A stretch of 64,000 nt of DNA from Bursaphelenchus xylophilus (lineage: Eukaryota > Nematoda > Chromadorea > Rhabditida > Aphelenchoididae). The stretch covers positions 558,001 to 622,000 of the forward strand of contig CAJFCV020000006.1 of assembly GCA_904066235.2 (NCBI GenBank), read 5' to 3'. Positions 46,700-57,681 of this stretch are shown here, piece by piece. The first letter of the stretch is position 1, and every line of letters begins with the position of its first letter. The translations under genes were made by a program, and so were the position numbers. Below the pieces are notes generated by a model. It was not told the DNA's origin. It saw only the letters and a list, made by a program, of their open reading frames with translations, and searched no databases.

Positions 46700-49517
46700 T
46701 CATCTTTTCCTGGAAAATTGCAAAGTTTTCAGATCCGTGTCTTCGTTAGCCGTCTCATTATCATCGGTAGGGTCTCCTTCAATCATGGTGGGTTCGTGAG
46801 TGTCTCTCGAGAAGCTTCTCTCCCTCAGGGTTCGGCCGCCTCCTGCTGGGGTGTAGGCCGGGCTCTGAGCTTCAGCCTTCAGGCTGATATTGGGCGATCG
46901 GAAACTGGGGAAAGAACTGAAACAAAAAACACTCAAATCGGGGCAAACAATAACATTTTTATAACGGCAGACAGATTTTCAATTTTAGTCCAATGCGAAG
47001 TTGTAGCATAAAGATAATCGTTCAAAGTGCTAGAAAAGCGCTTCATTGTTCTGAATGCCTTCTAGTAACTACAACAGCCACTATTACGGCTTCGCTTTAC
47101 GCAATTCTCAATGAACTACTCGAAAATTTGGGTCCCGCCACGAAAACATTAGTTGTCGACTTCTAGTGTGAGAACTACGCTAATAGACGTAAAGTGACCT
47201 TTTCATATCACATGCTTCGCTGGTTTTAATTTTTTACCCATTTTTCCATCGCTTTCACCATTTAGGGTCACACCACAAAACCCTCCACAAACTTACTCTT
47301 TCTGAGCACCCTCCGCCAATAATCTGAGCTCCTTGAGCATGTTGTCCAAAGTCATCACAAACAACGCCAACGCAGCCATCAACCCGCCGATCAAAACCAA
47401 GACCAAAATCGCCATCACACAAAAGACCTCCACATATTCCTGTGCAAGCCAGAAGTAATGACACGTGTTGAAATACTCTTCCCTCTCGTTGATCGAAGCC
47501 GTTCCATTGGGATTTTTGGGGCGTCTGTGGAAACGGACGACCATTAAGACTTGGGAATTCGGATATCTCTTTTGAATTCTTTGGATGTCATCATCGTAAT
47601 CGAATTTTAAAAAGGCGTTCATTTGGTGCTAAAGAAAACATTTCACAAAGCGGTCAAAAAACTTTTTAAATCAAATTGCAAGACTTGCCATGTCGTACAC
47701 CTGTGAGTATCGGGTCCCATTCTCTCCGGTCAAACACAATTTCTTCCTCCTTCGCTTCAACAGTTCGACGTTTCGGCTGTAGATCGAACCCGACTGAAAA
47801 TGATAAAGGCACTGTAAAAGCGGCGAAATAAGAGTGTGGAGACGATCGAAAAATCTCGCAGAAGCAATTCTAGGCAATTTCCCGCCCTCCTAAAAAGTAC
47901 GAAAAAATTAAATTTTCAAATTTTTATTTGCCCGCCAAAAAATTAAATCTTGGCTTTCTGTTGCAAGTGACTCAACAAACGTAAAAACAGAAATAAAATT
48001 CAAGAAAATGCCTCAAAGGCACAAAAAATTCAATTATATTCTTCCCTCCAAAAGGGCGAAAATCCCAAAAAAAGTAGAAACATCAAAAGATTACAACAAA
48101 AAAATTAGCCAGAATATTTGAAATTTCAGCTTCCCGCCAAAAATTTTTACACTCTGGCCATCTGTTGCAAGTGCCGGAGAACGGATAAATTTCCGGAATA
48201 TGATAATAGCAAATTTTGCAAATTTATCATGTAAATACTATTTATATGGTAACTTGCCCATAAAAAACCGTTACGAGGCAAAATCATCTCCAAACTGCAT
48301 TGATCAATCATAATGTCGTTTCGAAACGGCAAGTACAGTTCTGTTTCTGGGGCTGCAAACCTTTGAAAATGCGTCATTTTTACTTACAAAAGTCTTCAGA
48401 TGGTAGACTGGAGGCCTTAACAATATTGTCGAAATTTTTTTCCTGCAAGAGTCGTAAAAATATTACAAAATTGGAAAAAAAACTTGTTCATGCCGTAATT
48501 ACACAACTTACTAACACTGATTGCTTATTCGAGAGGACACCGTCTACACGGACCAGGTTAGCGCCGCTGAAACGAGTACCACAATGATCTTCCGCCGAAT
48601 ACATAAAAACTGCTGTCCAACTATGGGTCCCGTCACGAAAACCTCTGACTGTTCAAAGACGGCTATAGGAAGTTGCTTTAAACGAGTCCTAGCGACATTC
48701 GTTAGCCGTATGTTATTAAGCGATAGTTTTGGTCCCATTCTTTCAACTTTTGGGTCTCACCACGAAAACCTTTGTTGTTTTAGTTTGCGACGGAATGATG
48801 ACCGTTAGGTTAAACAACGATGGATATGACTTGTTTACGATTTTTTCACTAACTAATCTCCGGAAACTTTTATTTAACAGTTTCCCGGCGCGAAAACTTT
48901 AAAATTGCACCGAAGCCCTTCAAACCGAATATTTTACTTTTACACACATGCCAACTTACACATTAATTTCTCTTGGCAGATTGTCGTCCACAATGGGCCA
49001 AGGGAATTTCAATTGGCACAGTCTACCAATGCCACTAAAACGGACGTCATTGGGTTGAAAAAGTTTGGGATCAACGCTCACCTCTTGAATTGCAAAATCA
49101 TTTGCTGGGCGTTGTTGTCGTGGTACGGGACCATTGCAAAGTCAATAGCTTTCATGTCTGCAAGTTTCTCACACATCGGAATTTCAAACGAATCTTCTCG
49201 GATTGGCACCTTTAAAAACGATTCCTCAAGTTTAGGAAAGGCGTAATCAGCGTATTCCAATGTCATGTTGTTTACAACTGAAATAAGGCTGACTTTTCAG
49301 GGAAATTGCTCAAATCTATGTCTCAGACTTTCCTCAAAAATGGCGTAAGCAACAGCTGGATGAGATCATCACACGTTGAGAAAGTCGTGCGAATTAGAGC
49401 CCAACACTCACCGAAAGTGGTCATAAAAGCCCCGCAGTCCGAACAGTCAAACTCCTGCTTGAAAAAGCTCAAAATCAGATCGAACAGAAAGCTCAATGAA
49501 CGAGGATCCAAGGCCAT
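46700..49517 (-). CDS. Unrecognised single-pass membrane protein, tandem paralogue 1
   Basis: Nine exons: 49412-49517, 49082-49277, 48960-49034, 48512-48566, 48388-48442, 48258-48352, 47689-47793, 47297-47628 and 46700-46916, giving 411 aa. I do not recognise the family. The N terminus (SLSFLFDLILSFF) is hydrophobic and is followed by EFDCSDCGAFMTTFG. LKFPWP and IDQCS recur in the neighbour. GSIYSRNVELLKRRRKKLC and YSQVYDM precede one strong helix, VFCVMAILVLVLIGGLMAAL, about residue 310. The tail is polar, with EGDPTDDNE. Aligned to the next gene exon by exon, it differs in intron positions near the middle. Introns 6 and 7 have GC donors (TGG|GCAAGT at 48257 and ATG|GCAAGT at 47688). Confidence 0.78.
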
Positions 49518-49712
49518 CCGACAATCGACCGCTTTGTAAAGTGAAAATTGACCAAAGTGGAGAGAAACGGAAAGCTAAAAATATAAAAAAAATTTTTTTT
49601 TAATTCAAAATAAATTTGTGAACTTGTACTCCAAGTGCAGCGCCCAGATTTTAAAGAAACCGGGCACAATTTTAAATTAATCTTTTCTAAGACCCTATTT
49701 TCCCAAACCTCA

Positions 49713-49866
49713 TATCAGTCTGTCGGGAAAATAACGGCGGATTGTCGCAGCAGAATGTCTCGCCTTGCCGCTATCGCGCACCAAATCCCCAGACGCGGCT
49801 TTCAGTCGCGATGATGGACGATTCCGAGGCGCGACTATCCGCCGTTATTTTTCCGACAGACTGATA
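49713..49866. mobile_element. Family G TIR element, copy G2
   Basis: TA then TCAGTCTGTCGGGAAAATAA at the left, and TTATTTTTCCGACAGACTGA then TA at the right. A family D fragment (TACTCCAAGTGCAGCGCCCAG) lies just before it at about 49620-49700. It sits between the two paralogous membrane-protein genes. Confidence 0.85.
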
Positions 49867-49928
49867 AAAAATCAATTTTTCAAAAGTTCCAGCAGAAATT
49901 TTTATTCAAATCCAACTTTTCGCACAAA

Positions 49929-52900
49929 TTAATTAGTAGAAGTCAGATCTGCCTCATAATTGTCGTCTGTCGGGTCTCCTTCGATTTTAGTGGGAGGATG
50001 AGTGTCCTTGGTTACTGTATAATCCTGATTTACGGTTTTCCCGCCCACTACAGTAGGCCCTTCAACGTCACTTTGAGCTTCCGTCAACATAGTCATATCC
50101 TGTGTGTTAGCGTTGTAAACTGATGGAAAGTCGGAGGGTCTAAAAAAACTACTACAGTCCAAAAATTTGACAAATATGTATCTTCATATAATTTTTAACT
50201 TTCAGAAATACCCTTTTGCGAAAAACTTCGGTCCCACCACGAAACCCTGAAGAATCAAGATTTTGCTTGGGAAGTGATCTTAAGACATGTCTAATGCCCT
50301 TTGAAGCTCCTGCAATACAGAAAGGAACCAAAAAACCAAACATTGGGTCCCACCACGGAAACCTTCAAACGCTTACTCCTCGTTCGATTCCATTTTCCCG
50401 GACGTTCTCTTCAAGTCCAAGAACATATGATCCAATGTAATCATAAACAACGTCCCATTGATTATCAGGCCGCCAAATAAAATCAGGATCAACAGGCCGA
50501 TCATGACGAATATCTCCACGTTCTCGAGTTCGAGGAGAAAATGATGACAGTAATGGACGAACGGGTTCTCTCCTCCCCCTTCTCCCTGGCCTCGATGGAA
50601 CCGGGCGACCATGGTGATCCGCGATTCCGGGAATTTCTCTTGGATTTTTTGGATCGTTTCGGAATGGGCGTAATTCAAAAGGGCGTTCATTTGATACTGA
50701 AAAAAGTGGGGATAAGCCTAGCATACGATTTTCAAAATGTTCCTACTGAGGCTCGAGACAAATCTAGACAAAAAAACATGATTTCCGCGTCGAGGATTTT
50801 CGTGAATTTAGTAGGTAAAAATCCCTTTTTTTCTCTAACCGGCTCTCCTGATTTTGCGTACAGTTTCAAAAAGGTTAAAAGAAAGCTTACAATATCAAAC
50901 ACTTGCGAGTATTGGATTCTATTCCCATCGTTAAAACACATTTTCATCTTATGTTTCTTCAACTGTTCCACCTTCCGACTGTAAATCGAACCGGCCTGAA
51001 AATTTCGAAAAATTTGAAGCCAAAAGATTCAACAAACTTACCCATTGAATACCTCCAAAAGACCTTATCACTTTCCCGCTGCACTGATCAAGGAAGCCGC
51101 CGGAAAATGGCAAGCGAATTTCTGATTGATGATCTAAAAAATCGGATAAAATTTGTGACATTCCGTCAATTTTTTGTTTTTAGCAATTAGTGGGCAACGA
51201 AATAATACCGATGATAGCCTATCATCTATTTTGATGTATTTTACATGTGCCCACTTCAAAAAAACTTCTCAAGAAAAAACCAATAACGAAATGCCACACT
51301 TACCAAACCCCGATTCGGATGGAACACTTTGAGCGATTGCGATGTTTGAAGTCCCCTAAAGACAAAATTCGATATATTACAATATGCTTTTCACACTAAA
51401 CCCGAATAAAATCAGACTTACACTTATATAATTTCGTATCGACATCACACCGTCAACCTTTGTCGTTTTGCCTTCCGCTTTTGTTGAGTTGCCTGTTTCA
51501 GCCTTCGGTGGGTTGTCCGTTTCAATAGGCCACGGGAATTTTAAACGACAATACTGCTTACGCTCACTAAAAACCGGTAAGAATAAAAAAAAACAAAAAA
51601 AAGAATGTACTTTCGAATTCTTACATATCGTACTGAAAGAGCAGTTCATGAACAGAATAGTCATGATAAGACGAGATGTCCGTGCTTACAGATTCGGAAG
51701 GCTTGTAATCTTCACAACCAAGATTAATCGCAAATGCCCCTTCTCGGACTGAAGTTACTGGTTGGTCGGCGACGCGATGCAAATTATAGTCGGCAAAGGA
51801 TAATTCACCACGATGGATAACTGAAAAAAAATTGAAAAAATGAAGAAATCATCATTTCATTTTTCTTTGTCTATATGTATTTCTCTATTTGGAATAGTAT
51901 CTCTCTTCAAATTTTTGTTGGCTGTCAGGCGGGACAAAAAGTTTTGACACAGTCAAGTCGCAGGCGCTCGGGTTGCCGGAGCCGCCAGGTAGGCCCGGGC
52001 CAGCACCTGGCCTTGTATTTGTGGGGTCATATAGGACCATAACTCGCCTTAGAAATCTCAGTTGGGAGGCAGGCCCGGCCCAACATTCAGATTCCGCCTA
52101 AGCATTATTAGGCAGACAAATACTTTCGCCCTGAGGCGATAGAGAATTGCGAGACTTTCTGGCTGAACCGGGCTTGAGAGTTTGTACAGTGGGGGACCTG
52201 ATCCAATGGCAAAGAATGTACCATTTTGCATCCGGGAAGTAACAAAAATGCGGCAAAATGCTTCCTTCTCCAAGTAAAAAACTTCGTTTTGAAGGGCGCG
52301 TCTTTCCCTCACAAGGGATCGGCAAAATCGCGCATCCTGGTTTTTTCTTGAGACATACACCATTTGAAAAAGCGTAAAAAACTGGTCTAGGGTCACATTT
52401 TATTAGCTGCTATTTTTGCTTTACGCCTTAGCTAGCGAGCACTCCTTAGTTCTAGGCTTATCTCACCCTTTTTCCGAGGAAACAAATCCGAACGGTTTCC
52501 AAAGCAAGGCGCAGCAGTGCTTCGGTGGCCTAGTGGGGGTAAGGCGCTGAACGAGGCGAACCTGCGGACCGGGTTCGAAACCTCTTTTGATTTTTTTTTG
52601 ATTTTTTCAATATTACAAACCAAATTAAAATCTGGAAGTAGTTTTTGAGTTTCGTATAGATATTTGTAGTATAACGGGACCCGTTTTTTAAGAAAAAAAA
52701 GATTTATTCTTTATTTTTTCGAATTTGTAGTCCTTGCCCTTGAATTGGCCACTAGTGGGTATCTTCTATGGCTGAAACTTTCAACGGCTTCAAGATTTTT
52801 ACGAGTAAAGCCCGGTAACGGAAAGTACGTTAAAATTGACTCTAAAAACGGTTTCTGTGTTTTTTACCTGCTATTTTGCATTGGGTTACAGTACCTAAAA

Positions 52901-53690
52901 GATCGCGTGATCACACATTGTGAACATCGACTTGGGTATCTCAAGGTCCGAAAAAAGTATGTATTTTTTGGCATTGGGTGAAGCGTTGGATGTCATAGGT
53001 AGGTATAAGACATATGACAAGTAATTCTTCAATCTCTTTAGCCTCTCAAAAACAAAGAGTCGTGAAATCCAACTGGGAATTTTTAAAAAATGCTCGCTAG
53101 CTAGGGCGTAGAGCAAAAATAGCAGCTAATAAAAGGTGATCCTAGACCAGTTTTTTACGCTCTTTCAAATGGTGTATGTTTCAAGAAAAAACCAGGATGC
53201 GCGGTTTTGCCGATCCCTTGTCACGAAAAGAGCGGGTGCGCTTTTGAAATCGGACTTTTTCCAATTGGAGAGGGAAGCATTTTGAAACATTTTAGATAGT
53301 TCCCGATTACAAAATGGTACGTTTTTTGCCACTGGATTAGGTCCCCCACTGTACTTGTGCCCTCAGCCGAGATACTTGACCCGCTGAGCCGAGTCATAGC
53401 ATATGGTATAGGGGCGATGAGATAATCGCAGATTGAGACATAACCGCAGATCCCAAAATACGGCTTCTGGCCTAGCGACGGCTGAGAAACTCTCAAGTGA
53501 ACAGTCGCCGAATCGATCTGGCCGAATTTTTTAAAAATCCGTAGACTTCTTGTCGTCGGCCGCACCGTGCACAAAACTCACCAAAAGTCGTCACATACAC
53601 GCCGCAATCGGGACAATCAAAATGGGTGTTGAAAAACCGGACCATCACATTGAGAAGTAAACCCAATGAGAAGTTGTCGAGAACCACCAT
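49929..53690 (-). CDS. Unrecognised single-pass membrane protein, tandem paralogue 2
   Basis: Nine exons: 53582-53690, 51690-51820, 51625-51632 (8-nt microexon), 51422-51566, 51304-51355, 51042-51133, 50891-50995, 50377-50696 and 49929-50139, giving 390 aa. Shared with paralogue 1: hydrophobic start then DCPDCGVYVTTFG, CRLKFPWPI, LPFSGGFLDQCS, GSIYSRKVEQLKK, YSQVFDI, MNALLNYAH, the helix FVMIGLLILILFGGLIIN, and the tail PTKIEGDPTDDN. Two conserved cysteines in CxxC spacing near the N terminus and the single helix suggest a surface or secretory-pathway protein; the function is unknown. Intron 1 (1.76 kb) contains a family E element split by a family F element. Here the donor after IQW is GT, where paralogue 1 has GC. 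Confidence 0.78.
52312..53220. mobile_element. Family F TIR element, copy F1 (909 bp), nested in family E
   Basis: The ends are CAAGGGATCGGCAAAATCGC and GCCGATCCCTTG, with a terminal inverted repeat of about 130 bp running through TTGAGACATACACCATTTG and GCTGCTATTTTTGCT. The 3-bp target duplication TCA is at 52309-52311 and 53221-53223. The interior has a tRNA-like segment at 52516-52588. No transposase frame is visible, so it is non-autonomous. Confidence 0.93.
52516..52588 (+). other. tRNA-like sequence with Pol III A and B boxes inside F1
   Basis: TGGCCTAGTGG at 52526-52536 matches the tRNA A box (TRGCNNAGYNGG). GGTTCGAAACC at 52572-52582 matches the B box (GGTTCGANNCC). The 35-nt spacing is in the normal range. 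The T arm can pair partly (GGG/CCT around TTCGAAA), but I cannot draw a full cloverleaf or a sure anticodon, so it is not called as a functional tRNA. Confidence 0.6.
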
Positions 53691-53858
53691 TTGAGGACCG
53701 TGCGTATGTACGAAAATCGACCAGAATGGGCAAATTTCAGAGTGAAAAATAATATGAAAATAAAAAAGTGCAAAACGAAAAAACTCCGAAATAAAAAATG
53801 TTTTTATTTCCTCAAAAAATACAATTAAATTTCAAATCTAAGCTCGTCTAATGACTCT

Positions 53859-56356
53859 CTATTCGCTGCTGGAGACAGAACTGAGCTGTTCGGGCTTGGG
53901 GAAAACATCGCAGAAATCCCTGGCCAGGATGTAATTGGCTTTATAAAACTTGATCAGGGACAAGATCGTTGGGAAAACTTGATCAATTTGGCCTCCATAA
54001 TCGACGTAGAATCGCTTGTTACCATTTACATCCGCTTGTTCGATCGGATAATGGCTGAAAGTCACCAAATCAAGTCAAAAATTTTTGAATTAAAAATTTC
54101 CCGCCATTTTTGGCATTCTGTTCTAAAAGGTGGAAAATGTCGGCAAATAAGTTTCGAATATCTTAGCGAGTCAAAAATGTCAAATAAAGTCAATCTTAGC
54201 TCATTTCCAGCAACTTTTTATATTATCCATGACTAAAGTTGTACTAATTTCGAAAATTTTGTCTCCTCACCTGTACACTCCATTGAAATGGCGATGAATC
54301 ATGGTGAGTTGGATCTTGTCAGCAATTTCAGGAAAGTCCCAATCCTTTAATCCAGTCAGATCAGCGGAGTTTCTCATATAAAGGCGGAAGTCGCTATTTT
54401 CACGGACCAAAGATTCAGCTCTGGACGGAGTGCAAAATCCGAGGAAATATTTGCGCAGAATCTGAGCGGTCTGAGGATTCTGTTCGCTAAAATACGAGAA
54501 ATTATTGGCGAAAATTATGAAATCTGAACTTTATTACCTAAAATAATGCTTCAGCTTACATTAATCTATGAAAACTCTGCCCTTGGTGTACCAAGAGATC
54601 GTGAATGAAATAAAACCGCCTAATTTATCCTACAATACCAGAAAAGGATAAAATTTTCCAAAACTTAGCATAAATTCACAAACTTTTATATTGCACTGGG
54701 CACTTACGGGACAGTAATCTTGAGATTCTGCAATTTTTCAGCAGCCAATTCGCTCTTCTCCTTGCCTTTCAGCTGGATCTCATCCGAAGTCAGTTCGGAA
54801 TCTACAAAACGAGATAAAAAATCAGTCAAAAAAATCCTAGGCGGACCAAAAAGTCTTGACATGTCTACACAGGAACTGGGACGATTGGGGAAAAAGACGA
54901 TTGGGGAAAAGTACGATTGGGGAAACCGAAAAGTATTATTTTCTTCGGTGCAAATGTCGAAATTAGGATAATCGAGGGTGCTGATTTCAAAAATCACATT
55001 CATTTTTTTGATTGTTACTTTTTTTCTTAAGTAGTACTGTAAAGTAGTAATTTTTTGAATATTTATCATAAATACTTGATTTAGGGGTTTTCGAGGGTGC
55101 TGATTTCGAAAATCATGTTAGCTTTCTTCTTTATAGTACTATCTGGTACTATATAGTACGAGGTGAAAATATGGCTTTTGGCGTTAATGGTGTTGTTTTG
55201 ATGCTTGGTACTCCTCAAAAACACGTTTTAAATAACTGGTACTGTTTAGTACTGTCTGGTGCTATTTAGTACAAGGTGAAAATAGGAGTACTAAGGAACA
55301 GAACAACACCATTAACCCCTAAAGGCCACATTTTTACCTTGTCCTACATAGTACCAGACAGTACTAAACAGTACCAATTATTTAAAACGTGTTTTTGAGG
55401 AGTACCAAGCATCAAAACAACACCATTAACGCCAAAAGCCATATTTTCACCTCGTACTATATAGTACCAGATAGTACTATAAAGAAGAAAGCTAACACGA
55501 TTTTCGAAATCAGCACCCTCGAAAACCCCTAAATCGAGTATTTATGATAAAAATTCAAAAAATTACTACTTTACAGTACTACTTAAGAAAAAAAGTTACA
55601 ATCAAAAAAAATGAATGTCATTTTCGAAATCAGCACCCTCGATTATCCTAATTTCGACATTTGCATCGAAGAAAATAATACTTTTCGGTTTCCCCAATCG
55701 TACTTTTCCCCAATCGTCTTTTTCCCCAATCGTCCAACTCCGGTCTACACAGTGCACGGCAACCCAAAATAGAACAAAAATGTCTCCCGCCCACTTTTGA
55801 ATTTCGTCCAAACGAAGTGTCAAAATTCACAAAAGAAATAAAATAATTCCGAGAAAAATATTTTTCGGTCGGAAAACCACACGAAAATTCATTTTTGACA
55901 TTTCGTTTGAATTCAACCGATACTAGGTGGGCGAAGCGCCGAAACGAGGCGGGAGACTCCCTGGGTTGCCGTGCAGTGCGCCGTCGTGCATGAAATTTGT
56001 CGCGCGGCGACAAGAAAAATTTACGGTGCAATGCGACACCGCACAGTGCAAAAAGATTGTTTTGAAAAAGGGTAAACAACGCACAGTGCGTTCTTCATTC
56101 GCACCCCGCCAAATTTTTATCGCGCGACACCTCGTCGCGACACCGAATTCATGCGCCCGCACGGTGCGAAAACATGTCAAGACTTTTTGGCCCGCCTAGT
56201 AGTATAAATTCAGCTAGAATAAAAGGAAAAAACGGAACTTTTTGCAACAACCTTACCGTAAGATATTGGCTCCTCGCTTCCATGGCTCTCGTAGGTCGAT
56301 TCCGAGAAGGTGGTGCTGTAACAAGACGACTCACTGCTTCGCAGGTTACTCATCAT
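53859..56356 (-). CDS. Small SH2-domain protein
   Basis: Four exons: 56257-56356, 54708-54801, 54271-54486 and 53859-54054, giving 201 aa. A Ser/Thr-rich N terminus (SSESSCYSTTFSESTYESHG) and a charged segment (LKGKEKSELAAEKL) precede an SH2-like domain from about residue 65. TPSRAESLVRENSDFRLYMR corresponds to the SH2 alpha-A and beta-B region, with the R of LVREN in the place of the phosphotyrosine-binding arginine. IHRHF and HYPIEQ follow, then KRFYVDYGG and VFPTILSLIKFYKANYI, as in the C-terminal half of SH2. It has no kinase or SH3 domain, so it is probably an adaptor. The usual tryptophan at the domain start is absent. Intron 1 is almost entirely a compound inverted-repeat element. Confidence 0.72.
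54837..56199. mobile_element. Compound inverted-repeat element filling intron 1 of the SH2 gene
   Basis: The outer ends CTAGGCGGACCAAAAAGTC and GACTTTTTGGCCCGCCTAG are inverted repeats. Inside is a fold-back unit (54880-55733) with arms of about 410 bp, each starting with three copies of ACGATTGGGGAAA and containing repeated GGTACT/AGTACC tracts. A second fold-back follows (about 55752-55985, TGCACGGCAACCCA to TGGGTTGCCGTGCA), and then a cluster of GCACNGTGC palindromes. The element accounts for 1363 of the 1455 intron bases. Confidence 0.82.
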
Positions 56357-56518
56357 TATTTCAGGAAGCTGGTGGACCGCGTTCTGTCTTCGGGAAGACT
56401 TCAAAAACGAAATCTCGTAAAAATGAGGGCAAAATAACCAGAAATTTGCATAGAAATGAAGAAATTCGATATTTTTTGCTTCATTTTGAAGGTGCAAAAA
56501 AGTAGCGAGGGCATGTAA

Positions 56519-57549
56519 CAAGGGATCGGCAAATAGTTGCACCCTGCTTTCTTAACGAAACATATATCGTTTGAAAGAGCATTAAAAATAGTGTACAACG
56601 CAAAAAAAATTAGCTGCCCAATATATGTTTTGGCAAAGTTATGGCCGTTTTATGAAAGGGGTTATATGTGGCCAAAACGCCGGTTTCTGATGTTACAGTA
56701 ATCCTGGAGGCTTGAAATCGTCTCCATTGATTTCCTAGTATCCCAAAACGTCTATGACGGACGTTTTATGGCTTTACGAATCCTTGATTGTGAGTTATTA
56801 GACATTACTGCTAGTGGCAAAAAATTGTATATAAAACTAGGTTAATGGGAAAATTGGAGCAAAAAGTTTTCGAAATACATTTATATGATTGTCGTGGTCA
56901 TTCACAAGCGAAATCTCAAAATCGAAAATTTCTTATGTCCTAGCCTTACCAATGGTTGGTCCACTGTGTCAACAATAGTGTCTTTGGCCGATTTTACAAT
57001 TTTGTCTTCGTATTTTTTCGAAAAAATGTATATTTATAGGCCCTTATAAATTGAATTATCGCCCAGCAATCATAATCAGTCAGGCTACTGGCATGATACC
57101 TTTGTAATTATACGACAGTGGCATCCCCATCCTCATCACCATCAAATTTGTGGTCGTTTCAAAAAAACCAAAAACTCAGAAAAATCCCGTAAATACGGAT
57201 TTTGTCCGCGAAGGAACAAAAATTACTTTGAAATATCAACATACCATGGTTTTGTAGCATATACGAGACGAAATGCAAAGAATTTGCGGAACCCGGATTC
57301 AAAACCACGACTTGTTGCGCCGGAAGTGGGGTTACTACCACTCGGCCAACTGGACACAACTCCGTTGCAATTCCGAGAGCTTATAAAGTGAGGCGGAAAT
57401 TAGGCTAAAATCTGTATTTTGGCCATAACTTTGCTCAAACATATATTGGGCAGCTAATTTTTTTTGCGATGTGCACTATTTTTAATGCTCTTTCAAATGA
57501 TATAGGTTGCCTTAAGAAAGCAGGGTGCAACTATTTGCCGATCCCTTGT
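56519..57549. mobile_element. Family F TIR element, copy F2 (1031 bp)
   Basis: The ends are CAAGGGATCGGCAAATAG and TTTGCCGATCCCTTG. TAA is duplicated at 56516-56518 and 57550-57552. The inverted repeat of about 130 bp includes GGGTGCAACTATTTGCC and CCAATATATG. It shares ends and duplication type with F1 but differs internally, and it too carries a tRNA-like segment. It lies between the SH2 and MTFP1 genes. Confidence 0.92.
57284..57358 (-). other. tRNA-like sequence with Pol III A and B boxes inside F2
   Basis: On the - strand TTGGCCGAGTGGTA (57336-57349) matches the A box and GGTTTTGAATCC (57295-57306) resembles the B box. The spacing is about 30 nt. A complete cloverleaf is not evident. 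It resembles a degraded leucine or serine tRNA-type sequence, but the assignment is uncertain. Confidence 0.55.
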
Positions 57550-57681
57550 AAGTCTTGCATCAGGCCTGGCTTTATCGTAATAACTCCATCTCGTCCTTTA
57601 AAATTTTGGAAAGCATCACTTTTCTTCTAATTGTACCCGATCTCTACTGCACTATACCCGAGAATCTTTTATTGACTAAAA

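Larger units (their letters stand above)
52187..53351. mobile_element. Family E copy E10, split by a family F element
   Basis: The left part 52187-52311 begins CAGTGGGGGACCTGATCC and the right part 53221-53351 ends GTCCCCCACTG. Both outer flanks are TA. The break falls in the family's CTTTCCCTCACGAAAAGAGC segment. Confidence 0.92.

Noticed and set aside
52516..52588. Functional tRNA gene
   Set aside because: A and B boxes are present but acceptor and anticodon stems do not form convincingly; kept only as tRNA-like.
54558..54640. Extra SH2 exon containing SWYTKGRVFID
   Set aside because: The frame from its acceptor does not match the preceding exon's phase and ends in a stop; direct splicing 54708 to 54486 keeps phase.
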